In this document: positions 34,541 to 43,886 of the stretch, piece after piece
Layout: each line of letters starts with the position of its first letter
Position numbering within the stretch: the first letter of the stretch is position 1
Origin: Proteiniphilum sp. UBA5384
Lineage (GTDB): Bacteria > Bacteroidota > Bacteroidia > Bacteroidales > Dysgonomonadaceae
NCBI RefSeq assembly: GCF_002410825.1
Contig: NZ_DHOS01000010.1
Coordinates: forward strand, 169,827-233,826
DNA: 64,000 bases
Reading direction: 5' to 3'
Notes under the pieces: generated by a model
Databases searched by the model: none
The model's input: the letters and a program-made list of their open reading frames with translations, nothing else
What the model was told of the DNA's origin: nothing
Made by a program: the position numbers and the translations under genes

Positions 34541-35185
34541 TTATCTGAGATCCACTATCTCCACACCGGGATGATCTTTCTCTTCGAATCTGAAAGTGGC
34601 ATCGTTGAATTGATGATTGGTATTATAACCGGAGATATCAATTCTATTTTTCGTCCCGTCGGCCATCATGAGGATTACCTGGACGATATTACCACTTTCC
34701 TTGTCCAGCGCTGCAGTGATGGATTTGAAATCTTTACTCTGGCTGACGGGCACCATGTCGATCAGGTATGTGCCCCTTCCGTTGATTGTTTTTGATGCGG
34801 GCGCTTTTAGTATAAAGCCGTTCTTGTATATTCCCAGGAGAGCCAACGGGCTTATGGTTGCGATCTCACTTGCCGTAGGCGCGCTGATATTCACTTCGTC
34901 CACATCTTTCATCCATACCCATTGGGTTTTACCGTCGAACCAGATGTCCATCGCTTCCATTTCCAGTTTGAACTTATCGCCTTTTATATAGGCGCCCCCC
35001 GACTGGGGTGCGTAGTCTGCCCCGTCCTTGTCGGTCATGGTTGATTTGAACGACAGCTTGATGCCGTTGGATACTTCGTAATTGGCATACGCTTTGTCCA
35101 GAAGTGCCCGGGCGTCGGTTGAATTTTGAGCGGATGTGTACCCGGAAAAGAAAAGAATCAGTAATATGGAGGTGATTGTTCTCAT
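34541..35185 (-). CDS. LolA-like outer-membrane lipoprotein carrier
   Basis: The protein has a signal peptide (cleavage near TSAQ, residue 20) and a LolA/LolB-type half-barrel. The first half has ALLDKAYANYEVSNGIKLSFKST and GGAYIKGDKFKLEMEAMDIWFDGKTQWVWM (positions about 62-92). The latter follows the family pattern of a hydrophobic membrane-like face. LolA shuttles lipoproteins across the periplasm. It is encoded downstream of ftsK, as in many Bacteroidetes. Because several paralogous LolA-like proteins exist in this phylum, the specific role is not certain. Confidence 0.82.
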   Translation of the reverse strand: MRTITSILLILFFSGYTSAQNSTDARALLDKAYANYEVSNGIKLSFKSTMTDKDGADYAPQSGGAYIKGDKFKLEMEAMDIWFDGKTQWVWMKDVDEVNISAPTASEIATISPLALLGIYKNGFILKAPASKTINGRGTYLIDMVPVSQSKDFKSITAALDKESGNIVQVILMMADGTKNRIDISGYNTNHQFNDATFRFEEKDHPGVEIVDLR

Positions 35186-35311
35186 TTTTGCAATGCTTGG
35201 TTTTGTTTGAGTGGTTTGGACGATAAAAACCGGGATTGGTTTACTCTATGCAATATTTGTAAGTGTGGCGATTGCAACTAAATCGTTTGTCTGTAGTTGC
35301 ATCCATACCAA

Positions 35312-37846
35312 TTACCTCAATGAATCCAGTAATTTCTCCAATGAATATTCATCTGAGATGAATACTTCCCGCGGTTTACTTCCCTGCACGGCACCTACTA
35401 TCCCTGCGGCCTCGAGTTGATCCATCAACCTCCCGGCGCGGTTATAACCAATGGAAAACTTACGCTGGATAAGCGATGTAGAGCCCTGTTGGTGTACCAC
35501 GATAAGACGGGCGGCTTCTTCAAAAAGCGGATCCTTGTCGCCCAGGTCGGTCGCACTGCTCCCCGGTTCACTATCGGAGACCACCTCGGGCAGCGGGAAG
35601 GCAAAGTCATATCCCTGCTGTTTCCCGATATACTGGGAGATATCTTCCACTTCAGGTGTATCCACAAATGCACACTGTATACGGATAAGGGTGCTGCCCT
35701 GTGAGAAAAGCATGTCTCCCCTCCCGATAAGCTGGTTGGCGCCACTCATATCGAGGATGGTGCGGGAGTCGATCTGCGACGTGACCCTGAAAGCCATCCG
35801 GGCGGGGAAGTTGGCTTTGATGGTACCGGTGATGATATTGGTGGTGGGGCGTTGCGTGGCAATCACCATATGGATACCCACGGCACGTGCTTTCTGCGCA
35901 ATACGGGCGATAGGCATTTCAATCTCTTTCCCGGCAGTCATGATCAGGTCCCCAAACTCGTCGATTACTACCACGATATAAGGCATGTACCTGTGTCCTT
36001 TTTCGGGATTCAGCCTGCGTTTGATGAACTTTTCGTTGTATTCCTTGATGGTACGTACGTGTGCCCTCATCAGCAATTCATAACGATCGTCCATCTCCTT
36101 GGTAAGTGAATTCAGTGTCTGGGTCACTTTGGTGATATCGGTAATGATCGCCTTCTCTTCATCGGGCAATTTAGCCAAGTAATGTTTCTCTATCGCGGAA
36201 TAAATATTGAATTCCACCATTTTGGGGTCGACCAATACCATCTTCATTTCCGACGGATGCTTTTTATAGAGCAGTGATGTGATGATGGCATTCAACCCAA
36301 CCGATTTTCCTTGTCCGGTAGCTCCCGCCACCAATAAGTGGGGCATCTTGGTGAGGTCGAACATGAATACCTCGTTGGTAATGGTCTTTCCCAATGCCAC
36401 AGGTAGTTCGTAGTCACATTCCTGGAATTTTCGCGAGCTGATCACCGATTGCATTGAAACAATCTGCGGATCTTTATTGGGTACCTCAATTCCGATAGTC
36501 CCTTTGCCGGGCATTGGAGCGATAATTCGGATACCCAATGCCGAGAGGCTGAGTGCGATATCATCTTCGAGGTTCCGGATTTTGGAGATACGCACACCTG
36601 CCTGCGGTACGATTTCGTAAAGGGTGATGGTGGGGCCTACGGTGGCTTTGATTGAAGTGATTTCAATGCCATAATTTCGCAGGGTGTGGATAATCCTTTC
36701 CTTGTTCTCATTCTGCTCGTTCATATCCACAGCCCGCTCGCCGGTATTGTACACTTTCAACAGGTTCATCGTGGGGAACCTGAACGAGGAGAGGTCTTTC
36801 CGCGGATCATAATCTTCTTCCGGGAAAGTATCCGGAAGCATTGTTTCTTCTTCGCGGCTTTTATTTTCATCACGATTCCTCTCTGCCTCCTGTAGGGGAG
36901 TATGGGATGGTTCATCATCTTTTGGAACGAACACCTCAAATTCGTCTCCAATAGGTGTTTGTTGTTTCGTGAGGGTTGGTTTGGAAACGGTTGTGAACGG
37001 TTCTGCCGGTTTTTGTCCAGCATTGGTCTGCATTGTTTCTTCCGAAGGTGCTTTTATCTCCTCATCCTCGTCATACTTTTCTTCCTTTACCGGTCTCAAT
37101 GTCTTCAGCCATGCAAAGAACCGCTTGATAAGACCCGGTTTTCTCTCGTCCTCCTCTTCGCTTCCGTGGTAATAATCATCTGTAGTGGGCTCTTCCTCCT
37201 GTGACGCAAATGAAGCGGTACTATTGATCAGTGTCTTTTGTATTTTGTACATCGAACTCTTTCTGAAGACTACCACAATAATTGTGATGAATAATATGAT
37301 CAGTAACATGATACCGGGCCATCCCACACTGCTTTCCAGTATCCCTTCAATCTGGATGCCGTGAGCTCCGCCCCACTTTACATGCGTCTCCGGAATTATC
37401 CGGTCGAGGATAAAGGCACTGGCAACAGAGCCGCCAATAAGTCCGAATGCAACAATGAAGAGAGCCTTCATAAATGAGAAATCGGAAACTTTCATTATAC
37501 GCAGCCCCAGGAAAATCAGGAAAAAGGGAATAAGTGCGGAAAACAGGCCAAACCCGTCATTGACAAGTCTCTCTGCGATATAAGCGCCACCCGCACCCGT
37601 CCAGTTGTCCACTTCGGGTGATTTGGAACGCACCACTTCCATGAAAGATTTGTTCAGGACTTTACTCTGGTCGGCAGCACCGGTAAAGAAAAATGAAATA
37701 ATGGCCAGCAGCATGAAGATGCCGATGAAGGCGACAATCACCCCCGAAATGAAATGCACACGTTCATTCTTCAAAAAGGAGAGTATCCTTTTCTTCTGTC
37801 CTTGTCCCTGTTTTGGTTTTTGTCTTCTTTTCTTTCTCTTGGCCAT
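35312..37846 (-). CDS. ftsK: DNA translocase FtsK
   Basis: FtsK is an inner-membrane motor that clears chromosome termini from the septum. Four membrane helices are visible: about 32-55, 112-132, 143-165 and 190-212. A charged, Pro/Glu-rich linker to about residue 350 is short compared with E. coli. The RecA-like motor has Walker A GATGQGKSV near 500 and Walker B IVVVIDEFGDL near 620. The last 65 residues form the winged-helix gamma domain, starting at HQQGSTSLIQRKFSIGYNRA, which in other bacteria reads polar KOPS sites. The length of 844 is typical for the phylum. Confidence 0.95.
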   Translation of the reverse strand: MAKRKKRRQKPKQGQGQKKRILSFLKNERVHFISGVIVAFIGIFMLLAIISFFFTGAADQSKVLNKSFMEVVRSKSPEVDNWTGAGGAYIAERLVNDGFGLFSALIPFFLIFLGLRIMKVSDFSFMKALFIVAFGLIGGSVASAFILDRIIPETHVKWGGAHGIQIEGILESSVGWPGIMLLIILFITIIVVVFRKSSMYKIQKTLINSTASFASQEEEPTTDDYYHGSEEEDERKPGLIKRFFAWLKTLRPVKEEKYDEDEEIKAPSEETMQTNAGQKPAEPFTTVSKPTLTKQQTPIGDEFEVFVPKDDEPSHTPLQEAERNRDENKSREEETMLPDTFPEEDYDPRKDLSSFRFPTMNLLKVYNTGERAVDMNEQNENKERIIHTLRNYGIEITSIKATVGPTITLYEIVPQAGVRISKIRNLEDDIALSLSALGIRIIAPMPGKGTIGIEVPNKDPQIVSMQSVISSRKFQECDYELPVALGKTITNEVFMFDLTKMPHLLVAGATGQGKSVGLNAIITSLLYKKHPSEMKMVLVDPKMVEFNIYSAIEKHYLAKLPDEEKAIITDITKVTQTLNSLTKEMDDRYELLMRAHVRTIKEYNEKFIKRRLNPEKGHRYMPYIVVVIDEFGDLIMTAGKEIEMPIARIAQKARAVGIHMVIATQRPTTNIITGTIKANFPARMAFRVTSQIDSRTILDMSGANQLIGRGDMLFSQGSTLIRIQCAFVDTPEVEDISQYIGKQQGYDFAFPLPEVVSDSEPGSSATDLGDKDPLFEEAARLIVVHQQGSTSLIQRKFSIGYNRAGRLMDQLEAAGIVGAVQGSKPREVFISDEYSLEKLLDSLR

Positions 37847-37915
37847 AGAGGATATGTTTCCTTGACTTTTGTAATAGTTGCGATGAACAACATAAACACT
37901 TACAAAACTTTAATG

Positions 37916-37923
37916 CAAAAGTA
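37916..37923 (-). promoter_or_regulatory. Candidate -7 element of ftsK
   Basis: The minus strand reads TACTTTTG, a full TAnnTTTG match about 70 bases before the ftsK start. The upstream element is not clear. Confidence 0.35.
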
Positions 37924-38037
37924 ACAAAAATTTCGCAGATATTAAATCTTGAATTAGAAAGGCTGTTTTTTTATTCTCCGATCAATTGGGGTCTTTTCTG
38001 TTTAAAAGGAGGTAGGGGTATGTGTCTTTTGTCGGTC

Positions 38038-38068
38038 TAAAAAGCGGAAGGTCCGCGAATCACTTCGC
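38038..38068 (-). terminator. Rho-independent terminator behind tpx
   Basis: On the minus strand GCGGA-CCT-TCCGC is a perfect five-pair hairpin followed by TTTTT, about 50 bases after the tpx stop. A second perfect hairpin, GCGAA-GTGA-TTCGC, abuts it and shares the GCG. Two adjacent stems and a T-run are good evidence for termination in this direction. Confidence 0.65.
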
Positions 38069-38104
38069 AAACCTCCCTTGTTAACACAATCTTCATGAAA
38101 CAAA

Positions 38105-38605
38105 CTACACTATCGAGTTGATTGCAGAATGATAATCCGGCTCCTGTGCAATCTCAGGAACCAGTTCCGTATGTATCACTTTCCCTTCCGGGTTTATTAT
38201 TACCACAGCCCGGGCCAAAAGACCTTTGAGCGGACCGTCTGTCATCAGCAGACCATAGTCTTCACCGAATGACTTATGTCGGAAACAGGAAAGAGTGACA
38301 ACATTTTCAATACCTTCCGCTGAGCAGAATCTTCCCGCTGCGAAAGGTAAGTCGGCAGAAATGCAAAGTACCACCGTATCCTTCAACGAAGCGGCTTCCT
38401 TATTGAAGCGACGTACAGAAGCTGCACATACACCCGTATCGATACTCGGGAAAATGTTAAGTACAACAAATTTCCCCTTGAAGTCCGATAAACCGGCTTC
38501 GGAAAGATCGCTCTTTACCAAAGTAAAATCGGGGGCTACCGCACCTTTTACGGGTACCTCTCCAATTGTATGAACGGGATTGCCTTTAAATGTGATACTT
38601 GCCAT
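38105..38605 (-). CDS. tpx: Thiol peroxidase Tpx
   Basis: Tpx is an atypical two-cysteine peroxiredoxin that reduces hydrogen and alkyl peroxides. The peroxidatic cysteine is Cys60 in PSIDTGVCAASVRRFN and the resolving cysteine is Cys94 in AAGRFCSAEGI, the exact arrangement of the family. The length of 166 is normal and no signal peptide is seen; such proteins are cytoplasmic or periplasmic depending on species. It is a single-gene unit with its own terminator, between ftsK and uvrA. Confidence 0.95.
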   Translation of the reverse strand: MASITFKGNPVHTIGEVPVKGAVAPDFTLVKSDLSEAGLSDFKGKFVVLNIFPSIDTGVCAASVRRFNKEAASLKDTVVLCISADLPFAAGRFCSAEGIENVVTLSCFRHKSFGEDYGLLMTDGPLKGLLARAVVIINPEGKVIHTELVPEIAQEPDYHSAINSIV

Positions 38606-38657
38606 TATAATATTCTAATTTAAAATTGATTTTAATCCTTTTTATTTAATTCTCTCA

Positions 38658-38665
38658 CAAATCTA
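38658..38665 (-). promoter_or_regulatory. Candidate -7 element of tpx
   Basis: The minus strand reads TAGATTTG, a full TAnnTTTG match about 53 bases before the tpx start. No upstream TTTG sits at standard spacing. Confidence 0.35.
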
Positions 38666-38760
38666 TTCTTTGGTCTTTTGTGCTTACTGCCAATGTCCCT
38701 TTTCTGTAATCACTAAACAAAGAGTTGATTTAAATGTTCATGATTACTATATTTTTAACT

Positions 38761-41583
38761 TTAAATGAGTTCCTCCTTCAGATAAACTGCCGTGTAACTT
38801 TTACTCTTGCTGACAATTTCTTCAGGTGTTCCCGTCGCCAGGATCTGACCGCCCCTCTCTCCACCCTCGGGACCCAGGTCGATGATATAATCGGCACACT
38901 TAATCATATCGAGATTGTGCTCGATGACAATGACGGTATTGCCTTTATCCACTAACTTGTTGAGCACCCCCAGCAGTACGCGGATATCTTCGAAATGTAA
39001 ACCGGTAGTAGGCTCATCCAGTACATAGAGTGTGTTTCCCGTGTCGATGCGGGCCAATTCTGTAGCCAGTTTTACCCGTTGGCTTTCTCCACCCGACAGG
39101 GTAGTGGAGGATTGTCCCAGCTTGATATATCCGAGTCCTACCTCCTGTAACACTTTTATCTTATGTGAGATGTTGGGTACATTCTCAAAAAAGTCTACCG
39201 CCTCATTGATCGTCATATCCAATACGTCGGCGATCGATTTTCCTTTGAACCGCACTTCAAGGGTTTCCCTGTTGTATCGTTTTCCGTGGCACACTTCGCA
39301 GGGGACCATCACGTCGGGCAGGAAATTCATCTCTACAGTTTTGTAGCCATTGCCACCGCATTGTTCACAGCGCCCTCCCTTCACGTTAAAGGAAAACCTG
39401 CCCGGTTTATAACCCCGTATTTTTGCTTCCGGCATTCCTGCAAACAGCATACGTATATCGGAGAAAACATTGGTATAAGTCGCCGGGTTGGAGCGGGGTG
39501 TGCGTCCTATGGGGGACTGGTCTACGCTCACTACTTTATCAAGGTGCTCGATGCCTTTGGCAGATTGATAGGGGAGAGGATCTTTTAGCGACCGGTAAAA
39601 TTTCTGGCTCAGGATAGGTTGCAGCGTCTCGTTGATCAATGTCGATTTTCCACTGCCTGAAACGCCTGTCACGCAGATAAGTGTCCCTAAGGGAAAGGTG
39701 GCCGTCACATTTTTCAGGTTGTTGCCGGATGCTCCTTCAATAGTGAGGCTCTTACCGTTCCCCTTCCGTCTCTTTTTTGGGGGGGCAATCTCTAACTTAC
39801 CGTTCAGGTAGTTGGAAGTGAGTGTGTTTTTCTTCAGCATCTCCAAAGGAATGCCTTCAAATACCACATCACCGCCTTTCTGTCCGGCAAACGGTCCCAT
39901 ATCCACGATATAATCGGATGCAAGCATCATGTCCTTATCATGTTCTACCACAACCACCGAATTCCCCGAATCACGTAATTTCTTCAGCGAGTCGATCAAA
40001 CGGTGGTTGTCACGTTGGTGAAGACCAATACTGGGTTCGTCAAGTATATAAAGTACATTTACCAGTTGCGATCCGATTTGGGTGGCCAGGCGTATACGTT
40101 GGCTTTCCCCGCCCGAGAGGGATGCAGAGGACCGTGAGAGTGAAAGGTAGCCCAATCCCACGTCCAGCAGAAATTGAAGGCGCGAAAGAATCTCTTTCCT
40201 GATTTCTCCTGCAATCAATCTTTGTTTCTCCGTCACGGCAGCTTCAGACGAAATAATCCAGTCGTACAGGGATTGTATGTCCATTTCCGACAGTTCAGCG
40301 ATATTTTTTCCGTTGATTCTGAAATGGAGTGCTTCCTTGTTCAGTCTTTGCCCGTGACATTCGGGGCAGACGGAGGTGGTGATGAACTGCCCGGCCCATT
40401 TTTGTGCAGAAGCCGATGCCTCATCTTCCTGCTGCATCTCAATGTACTTGGCTACCCCTTCGTAGGAAACCATATAATTGGAATTTCCCAACGACTCGTT
40501 CTTGATTTTTAGCCTTTCATCGGTGCCGTACATGATCTCATCAATCGCTTCCTGCGGGATATTTTTGATAGGTGTTTTTAGCGTTACACCATACTTTTCA
40601 CAGATGGCCGCAATTTGCCAGAAAAGCAGGTTACTACGTTCTTTTCCTAACGGGGTGATACCGCCCGCAGCGATACTTATATTGGGATCAGGAATAATTT
40701 TCTCTATATCTATCTGATCTACCGACCCGATGCCTTTGCAACGCGGACAAGCTCCTTGCGGCGAGTTGAAAGAAAAATTATGGGGTGCCGGTTCATTGTA
40801 TGACAAGCCGGTGGTAGGACACATAAGACTGCGGCTGTAGTGGCGCACTTCGTTGGCATCCACGTCATGGATGAGGATTAAGCCGGAGCCCTGCTTCATG
40901 GCAGTGCGTACACTGCTTTGTAGTTTATCAGCAAACTTATTGGATACAACCAACTTGTCAATCAGGATTTCGATGTTGTGGTTTTTGTACCTGTCTACCC
41001 TCATACCGGGGATGATCTCCCTGATTTCGCCATCTACCCTTACATTGAGATATCCTTTTTTCCGGATTTGTTCGAATAACTCCTTATAGTGTCCTTTCCG
41101 GTTTCTTACTATCGGTGCAAGGATATAGATCTTTTTACCGACATACTTTTCCAATATCAATTCCAGTATCTGGCTGTCGGTGTACTTGACCATTTTTTCA
41201 CCGGTGATATAGGAATATGCTTCACCCGCGCGGGCATAAAGGAGGCGTAAGAAGTCGTATATTTCCGTAGTGGTACCGACCGTAGAACGGGGGTTTCTAT
41301 TGGTAGTTTTCTGTTCAATCGAGATGACCGGACTTAATCCTGTGATCTTGTCAACATCAGGACGTTCCATCTTTCCAAGAAATCCCCTTGCATATGCGGA
41401 GAATGTCTCTATATAACGGCGTTGACCTTCGGCAAAAATAGTGTCGAAGGCAAGTGACGATTTACCGCTGCCGCTCAATCCGGTGATTACCGTGAGAGAA
41501 TCGCGCGGTATGGTTACGTCGATATTTCTTAGGTTGTGTACGCGTGCGCCATACACCTGAATTTGCTCTGTTTCTGAAGCCAT
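38761..41583 (-). CDS. uvrA: Excinuclease ABC subunit A (UvrA)
   Basis: UvrA is the damage-recognition ATPase of nucleotide excision repair. It has two ABC modules: Walker A GLSGSGKSS near residue 36 and GVSGSGKST near residue 640, with signatures LSGGESQRIRLA and LSGGESQRVKLA. The second zinc module is complete (CEQCGGNGY...CEVCHGKR). The first reads CPTTG and then CPRC, so one cysteine of the first pair is replaced by threonine. The ATG at 41583, preceded by AAAAGGG, is preferred to one at 41607 that would overlap the upstream gene. The gene probably shares a transcript with the transglycosylase gene. Confidence 0.95.
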   Translation of the reverse strand: MASETEQIQVYGARVHNLRNIDVTIPRDSLTVITGLSGSGKSSLAFDTIFAEGQRRYIETFSAYARGFLGKMERPDVDKITGLSPVISIEQKTTNRNPRSTVGTTTEIYDFLRLLYARAGEAYSYITGEKMVKYTDSQILELILEKYVGKKIYILAPIVRNRKGHYKELFEQIRKKGYLNVRVDGEIREIIPGMRVDRYKNHNIEILIDKLVVSNKFADKLQSSVRTAMKQGSGLILIHDVDANEVRHYSRSLMCPTTGLSYNEPAPHNFSFNSPQGACPRCKGIGSVDQIDIEKIIPDPNISIAAGGITPLGKERSNLLFWQIAAICEKYGVTLKTPIKNIPQEAIDEIMYGTDERLKIKNESLGNSNYMVSYEGVAKYIEMQQEDEASASAQKWAGQFITTSVCPECHGQRLNKEALHFRINGKNIAELSEMDIQSLYDWIISSEAAVTEKQRLIAGEIRKEILSRLQFLLDVGLGYLSLSRSSASLSGGESQRIRLATQIGSQLVNVLYILDEPSIGLHQRDNHRLIDSLKKLRDSGNSVVVVEHDKDMMLASDYIVDMGPFAGQKGGDVVFEGIPLEMLKKNTLTSNYLNGKLEIAPPKKRRKGNGKSLTIEGASGNNLKNVTATFPLGTLICVTGVSGSGKSTLINETLQPILSQKFYRSLKDPLPYQSAKGIEHLDKVVSVDQSPIGRTPRSNPATYTNVFSDIRMLFAGMPEAKIRGYKPGRFSFNVKGGRCEQCGGNGYKTVEMNFLPDVMVPCEVCHGKRYNRETLEVRFKGKSIADVLDMTINEAVDFFENVPNISHKIKVLQEVGLGYIKLGQSSTTLSGGESQRVKLATELARIDTGNTLYVLDEPTTGLHFEDIRVLLGVLNKLVDKGNTVIVIEHNLDMIKCADYIIDLGPEGGERGGQILATGTPEEIVSKSKSYTAVYLKEELI

Positions 41584-41591
41584 ATCCCTTT

Positions 41592-42569
41592 TTACTTCAC
41601 TACCCATGCCGGATTATGTATCTTTGGTTTCTCCCCCTTTTTATAATAAAGATCACCTTGCGTAGGAATAAGCAAGGTATATGTTTTACCGGAGGGATTA
41701 CTCAGGCCGGTATCCCGTAACCATGAATTGAAATCCTTTAATTGGGCATAAGTGATATTATGTTGTTTGGCAAACTCCGCTAAATCGGGTATGGAAAAAG
41801 ATACTTCCACCTCTTTGAATTGCATTGGCTTATAGAGATGCTCCGGTTTGATAATGAATCCATATTGTTGTGGATTTTCAAAAATTTCCTTGATGGCGAG
41901 CATCCGGTAGTAGTAGCGTGAGGTTTCTTCTGCCAGCCAGAGATCGAGTGAATCGTCTACCCCCTGGTTTTTTAGACCGTTGGTAATACGTGCCTGTCCC
42001 CCATTGTACGATAAAGTCGCAGCACTCCATGAGCCGTATTTCCGGTAAGCTTCTTTCAAATATCGGCAGGCTGCTTCAGTCGATTTTTCCACGTGATAAC
42101 GCTCATCCACACTGGAGGTAGTTTCTAATCCGTACTGTTTGGCCGTACTTTGCAGGAACTGCCAAAGTCCGGCTGCACGGGCGGGCGACACTGCCCTGGG
42201 ATCGAGGTTGCTTTCTATTACCGCCAGATATTTCAAGTCGTCAGGAACGCCCTGTTGTCTTAGAACTGGTTCGATGATCGGGAAAAAGCGGTTGGCCCGT
42301 TTAAAAAGTAATAGGGTGGTAGAATGGAAATAAGTGAAACTGTTCAGTTCCCGGTCCATCCGCTCCCGTTTGTCGTAACGGTCGAAAGTGATTTGCTCAC
42401 CGGCAAATTCCATCTTTTCCGGAACGGCTACCGAAGCAGTCATGGAAAGCACCAAAGGTCTTTCCGTTTCGGCTTTTTCAATATTATTTCCGGAGGTGAG
42501 GATAATGAATAGTACCGTCCCACCTGTTATAATTATTGATAATAAGATGAATACCGTATATTTCTTCAT
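41592..42569 (-). CDS. Membrane-bound lytic murein transglycosylase, MltD-like
   Basis: This is a periplasmic lysozyme-fold enzyme that cleaves glycan strands. An N-terminal membrane segment (residues 5-25) anchors it. The SLT domain is clear: catalytic Glu in AVIESNLDPRAVSPARAAGLWQF, positions near 118-140, then a YNGG motif near 195 and a segment YYYRMLAIKEIFE. The C-terminal 70 residues include FSIPDLAEFAKQHNITYAQLKDFN, which looks like a degenerate LysM-type module. It ends eight bases before the preferred uvrA start, so the two are in one unit. Confidence 0.88.
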   Translation of the reverse strand: MKKYTVFILLSIIITGGTVLFIILTSGNNIEKAETERPLVLSMTASVAVPEKMEFAGEQITFDRYDKRERMDRELNSFTYFHSTTLLLFKRANRFFPIIEPVLRQQGVPDDLKYLAVIESNLDPRAVSPARAAGLWQFLQSTAKQYGLETTSSVDERYHVEKSTEAACRYLKEAYRKYGSWSAATLSYNGGQARITNGLKNQGVDDSLDLWLAEETSRYYYRMLAIKEIFENPQQYGFIIKPEHLYKPMQFKEVEVSFSIPDLAEFAKQHNITYAQLKDFNSWLRDTGLSNPSGKTYTLLIPTQGDLYYKKGEKPKIHNPAWVVK

Positions 42570-42645
42570 TCTTTTCCCTGACGTTACCCGGTCGGATACT
42601 ACACCTTTGGAGATTAGTCTCCTTTAATAATTTTTTTGGACTATG

Positions 42646-42653
42646 CAAAGATA
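42646..42653 (-). promoter_or_regulatory. Candidate -7 element of the transglycosylase-uvrA unit
   Basis: The minus strand reads TATCTTTG, a full TAnnTTTG match about 77 bases before the start codon. The leader then contains a perfect GGAGA/TCTCC hairpin. The T-run next to that hairpin is on the wrong side for minus-strand termination. Confidence 0.42.
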
Positions 42654-42705
42654 ATTGTTTTTTTTGTAACTCGAAAATTTATAAGATACGGAGCAATTTC
42701 CTGTT

Positions 42706-43045
42706 TCACTGGAAAGGAGTTCGAGAGGCGAGGTATTCCACCTCAATCCATAGCCGGTCTTTGGAGCCATCATATATCTTGGTGACATATCCATCCTCGT
42801 CAAAATCATAGAGTATCTTGTGTGGATTTGCCTGTCCCGTGAATCCTGCCGTGGCGATAAGATTTTTGGAGGTCTTGCCTGCCAGGGCAAGCAACATTCC
42901 GGGCTCGTCGTACATCTCGTTGATAAAGCTGTTAATATCCAGTGGGGCGACCTTTCGATACTATTTCGGTCACATATCCCTTGCTGTTCAGTTTGAAAAA
43001 CAAAGTATCATTATAATAGTTATAGCATGACTCTATTGCGGTCAT
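42706..43045 (-). pseudogene. Frameshifted remnant of a repeat-type hypothetical protein
   Basis: The reading frame opens at 43045 with an ATGA overlap onto the stop of the leucine-rich lipoprotein gene. It runs 37 codons and stops at 42932, but the continuation of the same protein is in another frame and ends at 42706. The motif KLNSKGYVTEI before the break and DFDEDGYVTKI after it are two units of one repeat, resembling DUF4595-type proteins, so the two parts belong together. The break is near 42945-42955. No signal peptide is seen. A sequencing indel would restore a gene of about 112 residues. Confidence 0.6.
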
Positions 43046-43878
43046 TGGTCGTGTTCATTTGCAATGGCCGGTGCGACGGATATCCACAAATCGTCTTGTG
43101 ACACTTGCCGCAGCGAGGTGGCGAGGCTTTCTTCCTCTTCGGGGGAAAAAGGGTTGTTGAACGCCCAGAGGCGATTAATCTTCTCGTTCTGCGATAAATC
43201 CAGAGAAGGGATTCGGTTGTTATGGCATAAAAGGCGTGCCAGCTCACCGTTTTGGGTCACGTCGAGTGTAGAGAGTTTGTTGGCGGAACAGTCCAGATAG
43301 GCAAGGGCGATATTGGTGGACACGTCCAATTCCGTGAGTTGATTGTCGCATGCCCAAAGCGAGACCAGCAATTCGTTTTTCGACACGTCGAGCGAAGAAA
43401 GACCATTGGACGAGCAGTCCAGCCGGACGAGTGCGTTGTTTTTCGACAGGTCGAGCGAGGTAAGCCGGTTAAGCCTCACATTCAGTGTTTCCAGCGAAGG
43501 GCACTTGGCGATGTTGAGGGCGGTCAGTTCATTGCCGGCGGCGGCGAAGTAAGTGAGGTTCCCATGCACCGCTACCGTATGCTTGCTGCCGGACAGAGGG
43601 TAGTCCTGATAAGCATTGAACAGGGAGATGTCTTCCGATCCGTCTTCGGCACGGATCCCGTCGCCGTCAAGGTCGATCCATACACCGGCCCGGTCGGCCG
43701 GGAGAGCGTCCACGGCAAGGCTCACCATGGCGTCGGCACGTTCCGTGGTCAATGAAATCATACTGCCTGCTTTTCCGGGAGGCAGAATTTCCCCGGGCAG
43801 CCCCAAATCGTCTTCTCTACAGCCAAACACAATTAGGGCAAGTAAACTTATTGCTGTAAATATTTTCTTTATTTTCAT
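43042..43878 (-). CDS. Leucine-rich-repeat lipoprotein
   Basis: This is a surface lipoprotein of 278 residues with lipobox IVFGC (Cys20). A beta domain containing an acidic calcium-like loop DLDGDGIRAEDG (about 69-80) precedes six 21-residue internalin-type repeats at about 118-242, each of the form LxxLDxSxNxxLxxLxCxxNx. Such repeats bind proteins. It is the last intact gene of fimbrial locus 1 and starts nine bases after the preceding fimbrillin gene, so it is probably co-expressed with the pilus and may be an accessory adhesin. The following remnant overlaps its stop codon. Confidence 0.85.
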   Translation of the reverse strand: MKIKKIFTAISLLALIVFGCREDDLGLPGEILPPGKAGSMISLTTERADAMVSLAVDALPADRAGVWIDLDGDGIRAEDGSEDISLFNAYQDYPLSGSKHTVAVHGNLTYFAAAGNELTALNIAKCPSLETLNVRLNRLTSLDLSKNNALVRLDCSSNGLSSLDVSKNELLVSLWACDNQLTELDVSTNIALAYLDCSANKLSTLDVTQNGELARLLCHNNRIPSLDLSQNEKINRLWAFNNPFSPEEEESLATSLRQVSQDDLWISVAPAIANEHDQ

Positions 43879-43886
43879 TTTCTTAC

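Noticed and set aside
35451..35981. Plus-strand frame opposite ftsK
   Set aside because: It is a shadow of a conserved gene with no independent evidence.
42607..42640. GGAGA/TCTCC hairpin followed by a T-run
   Set aside because: The T-run follows on the plus strand, where no gene ends, so it is not counted as a terminator for the minus-strand genes.
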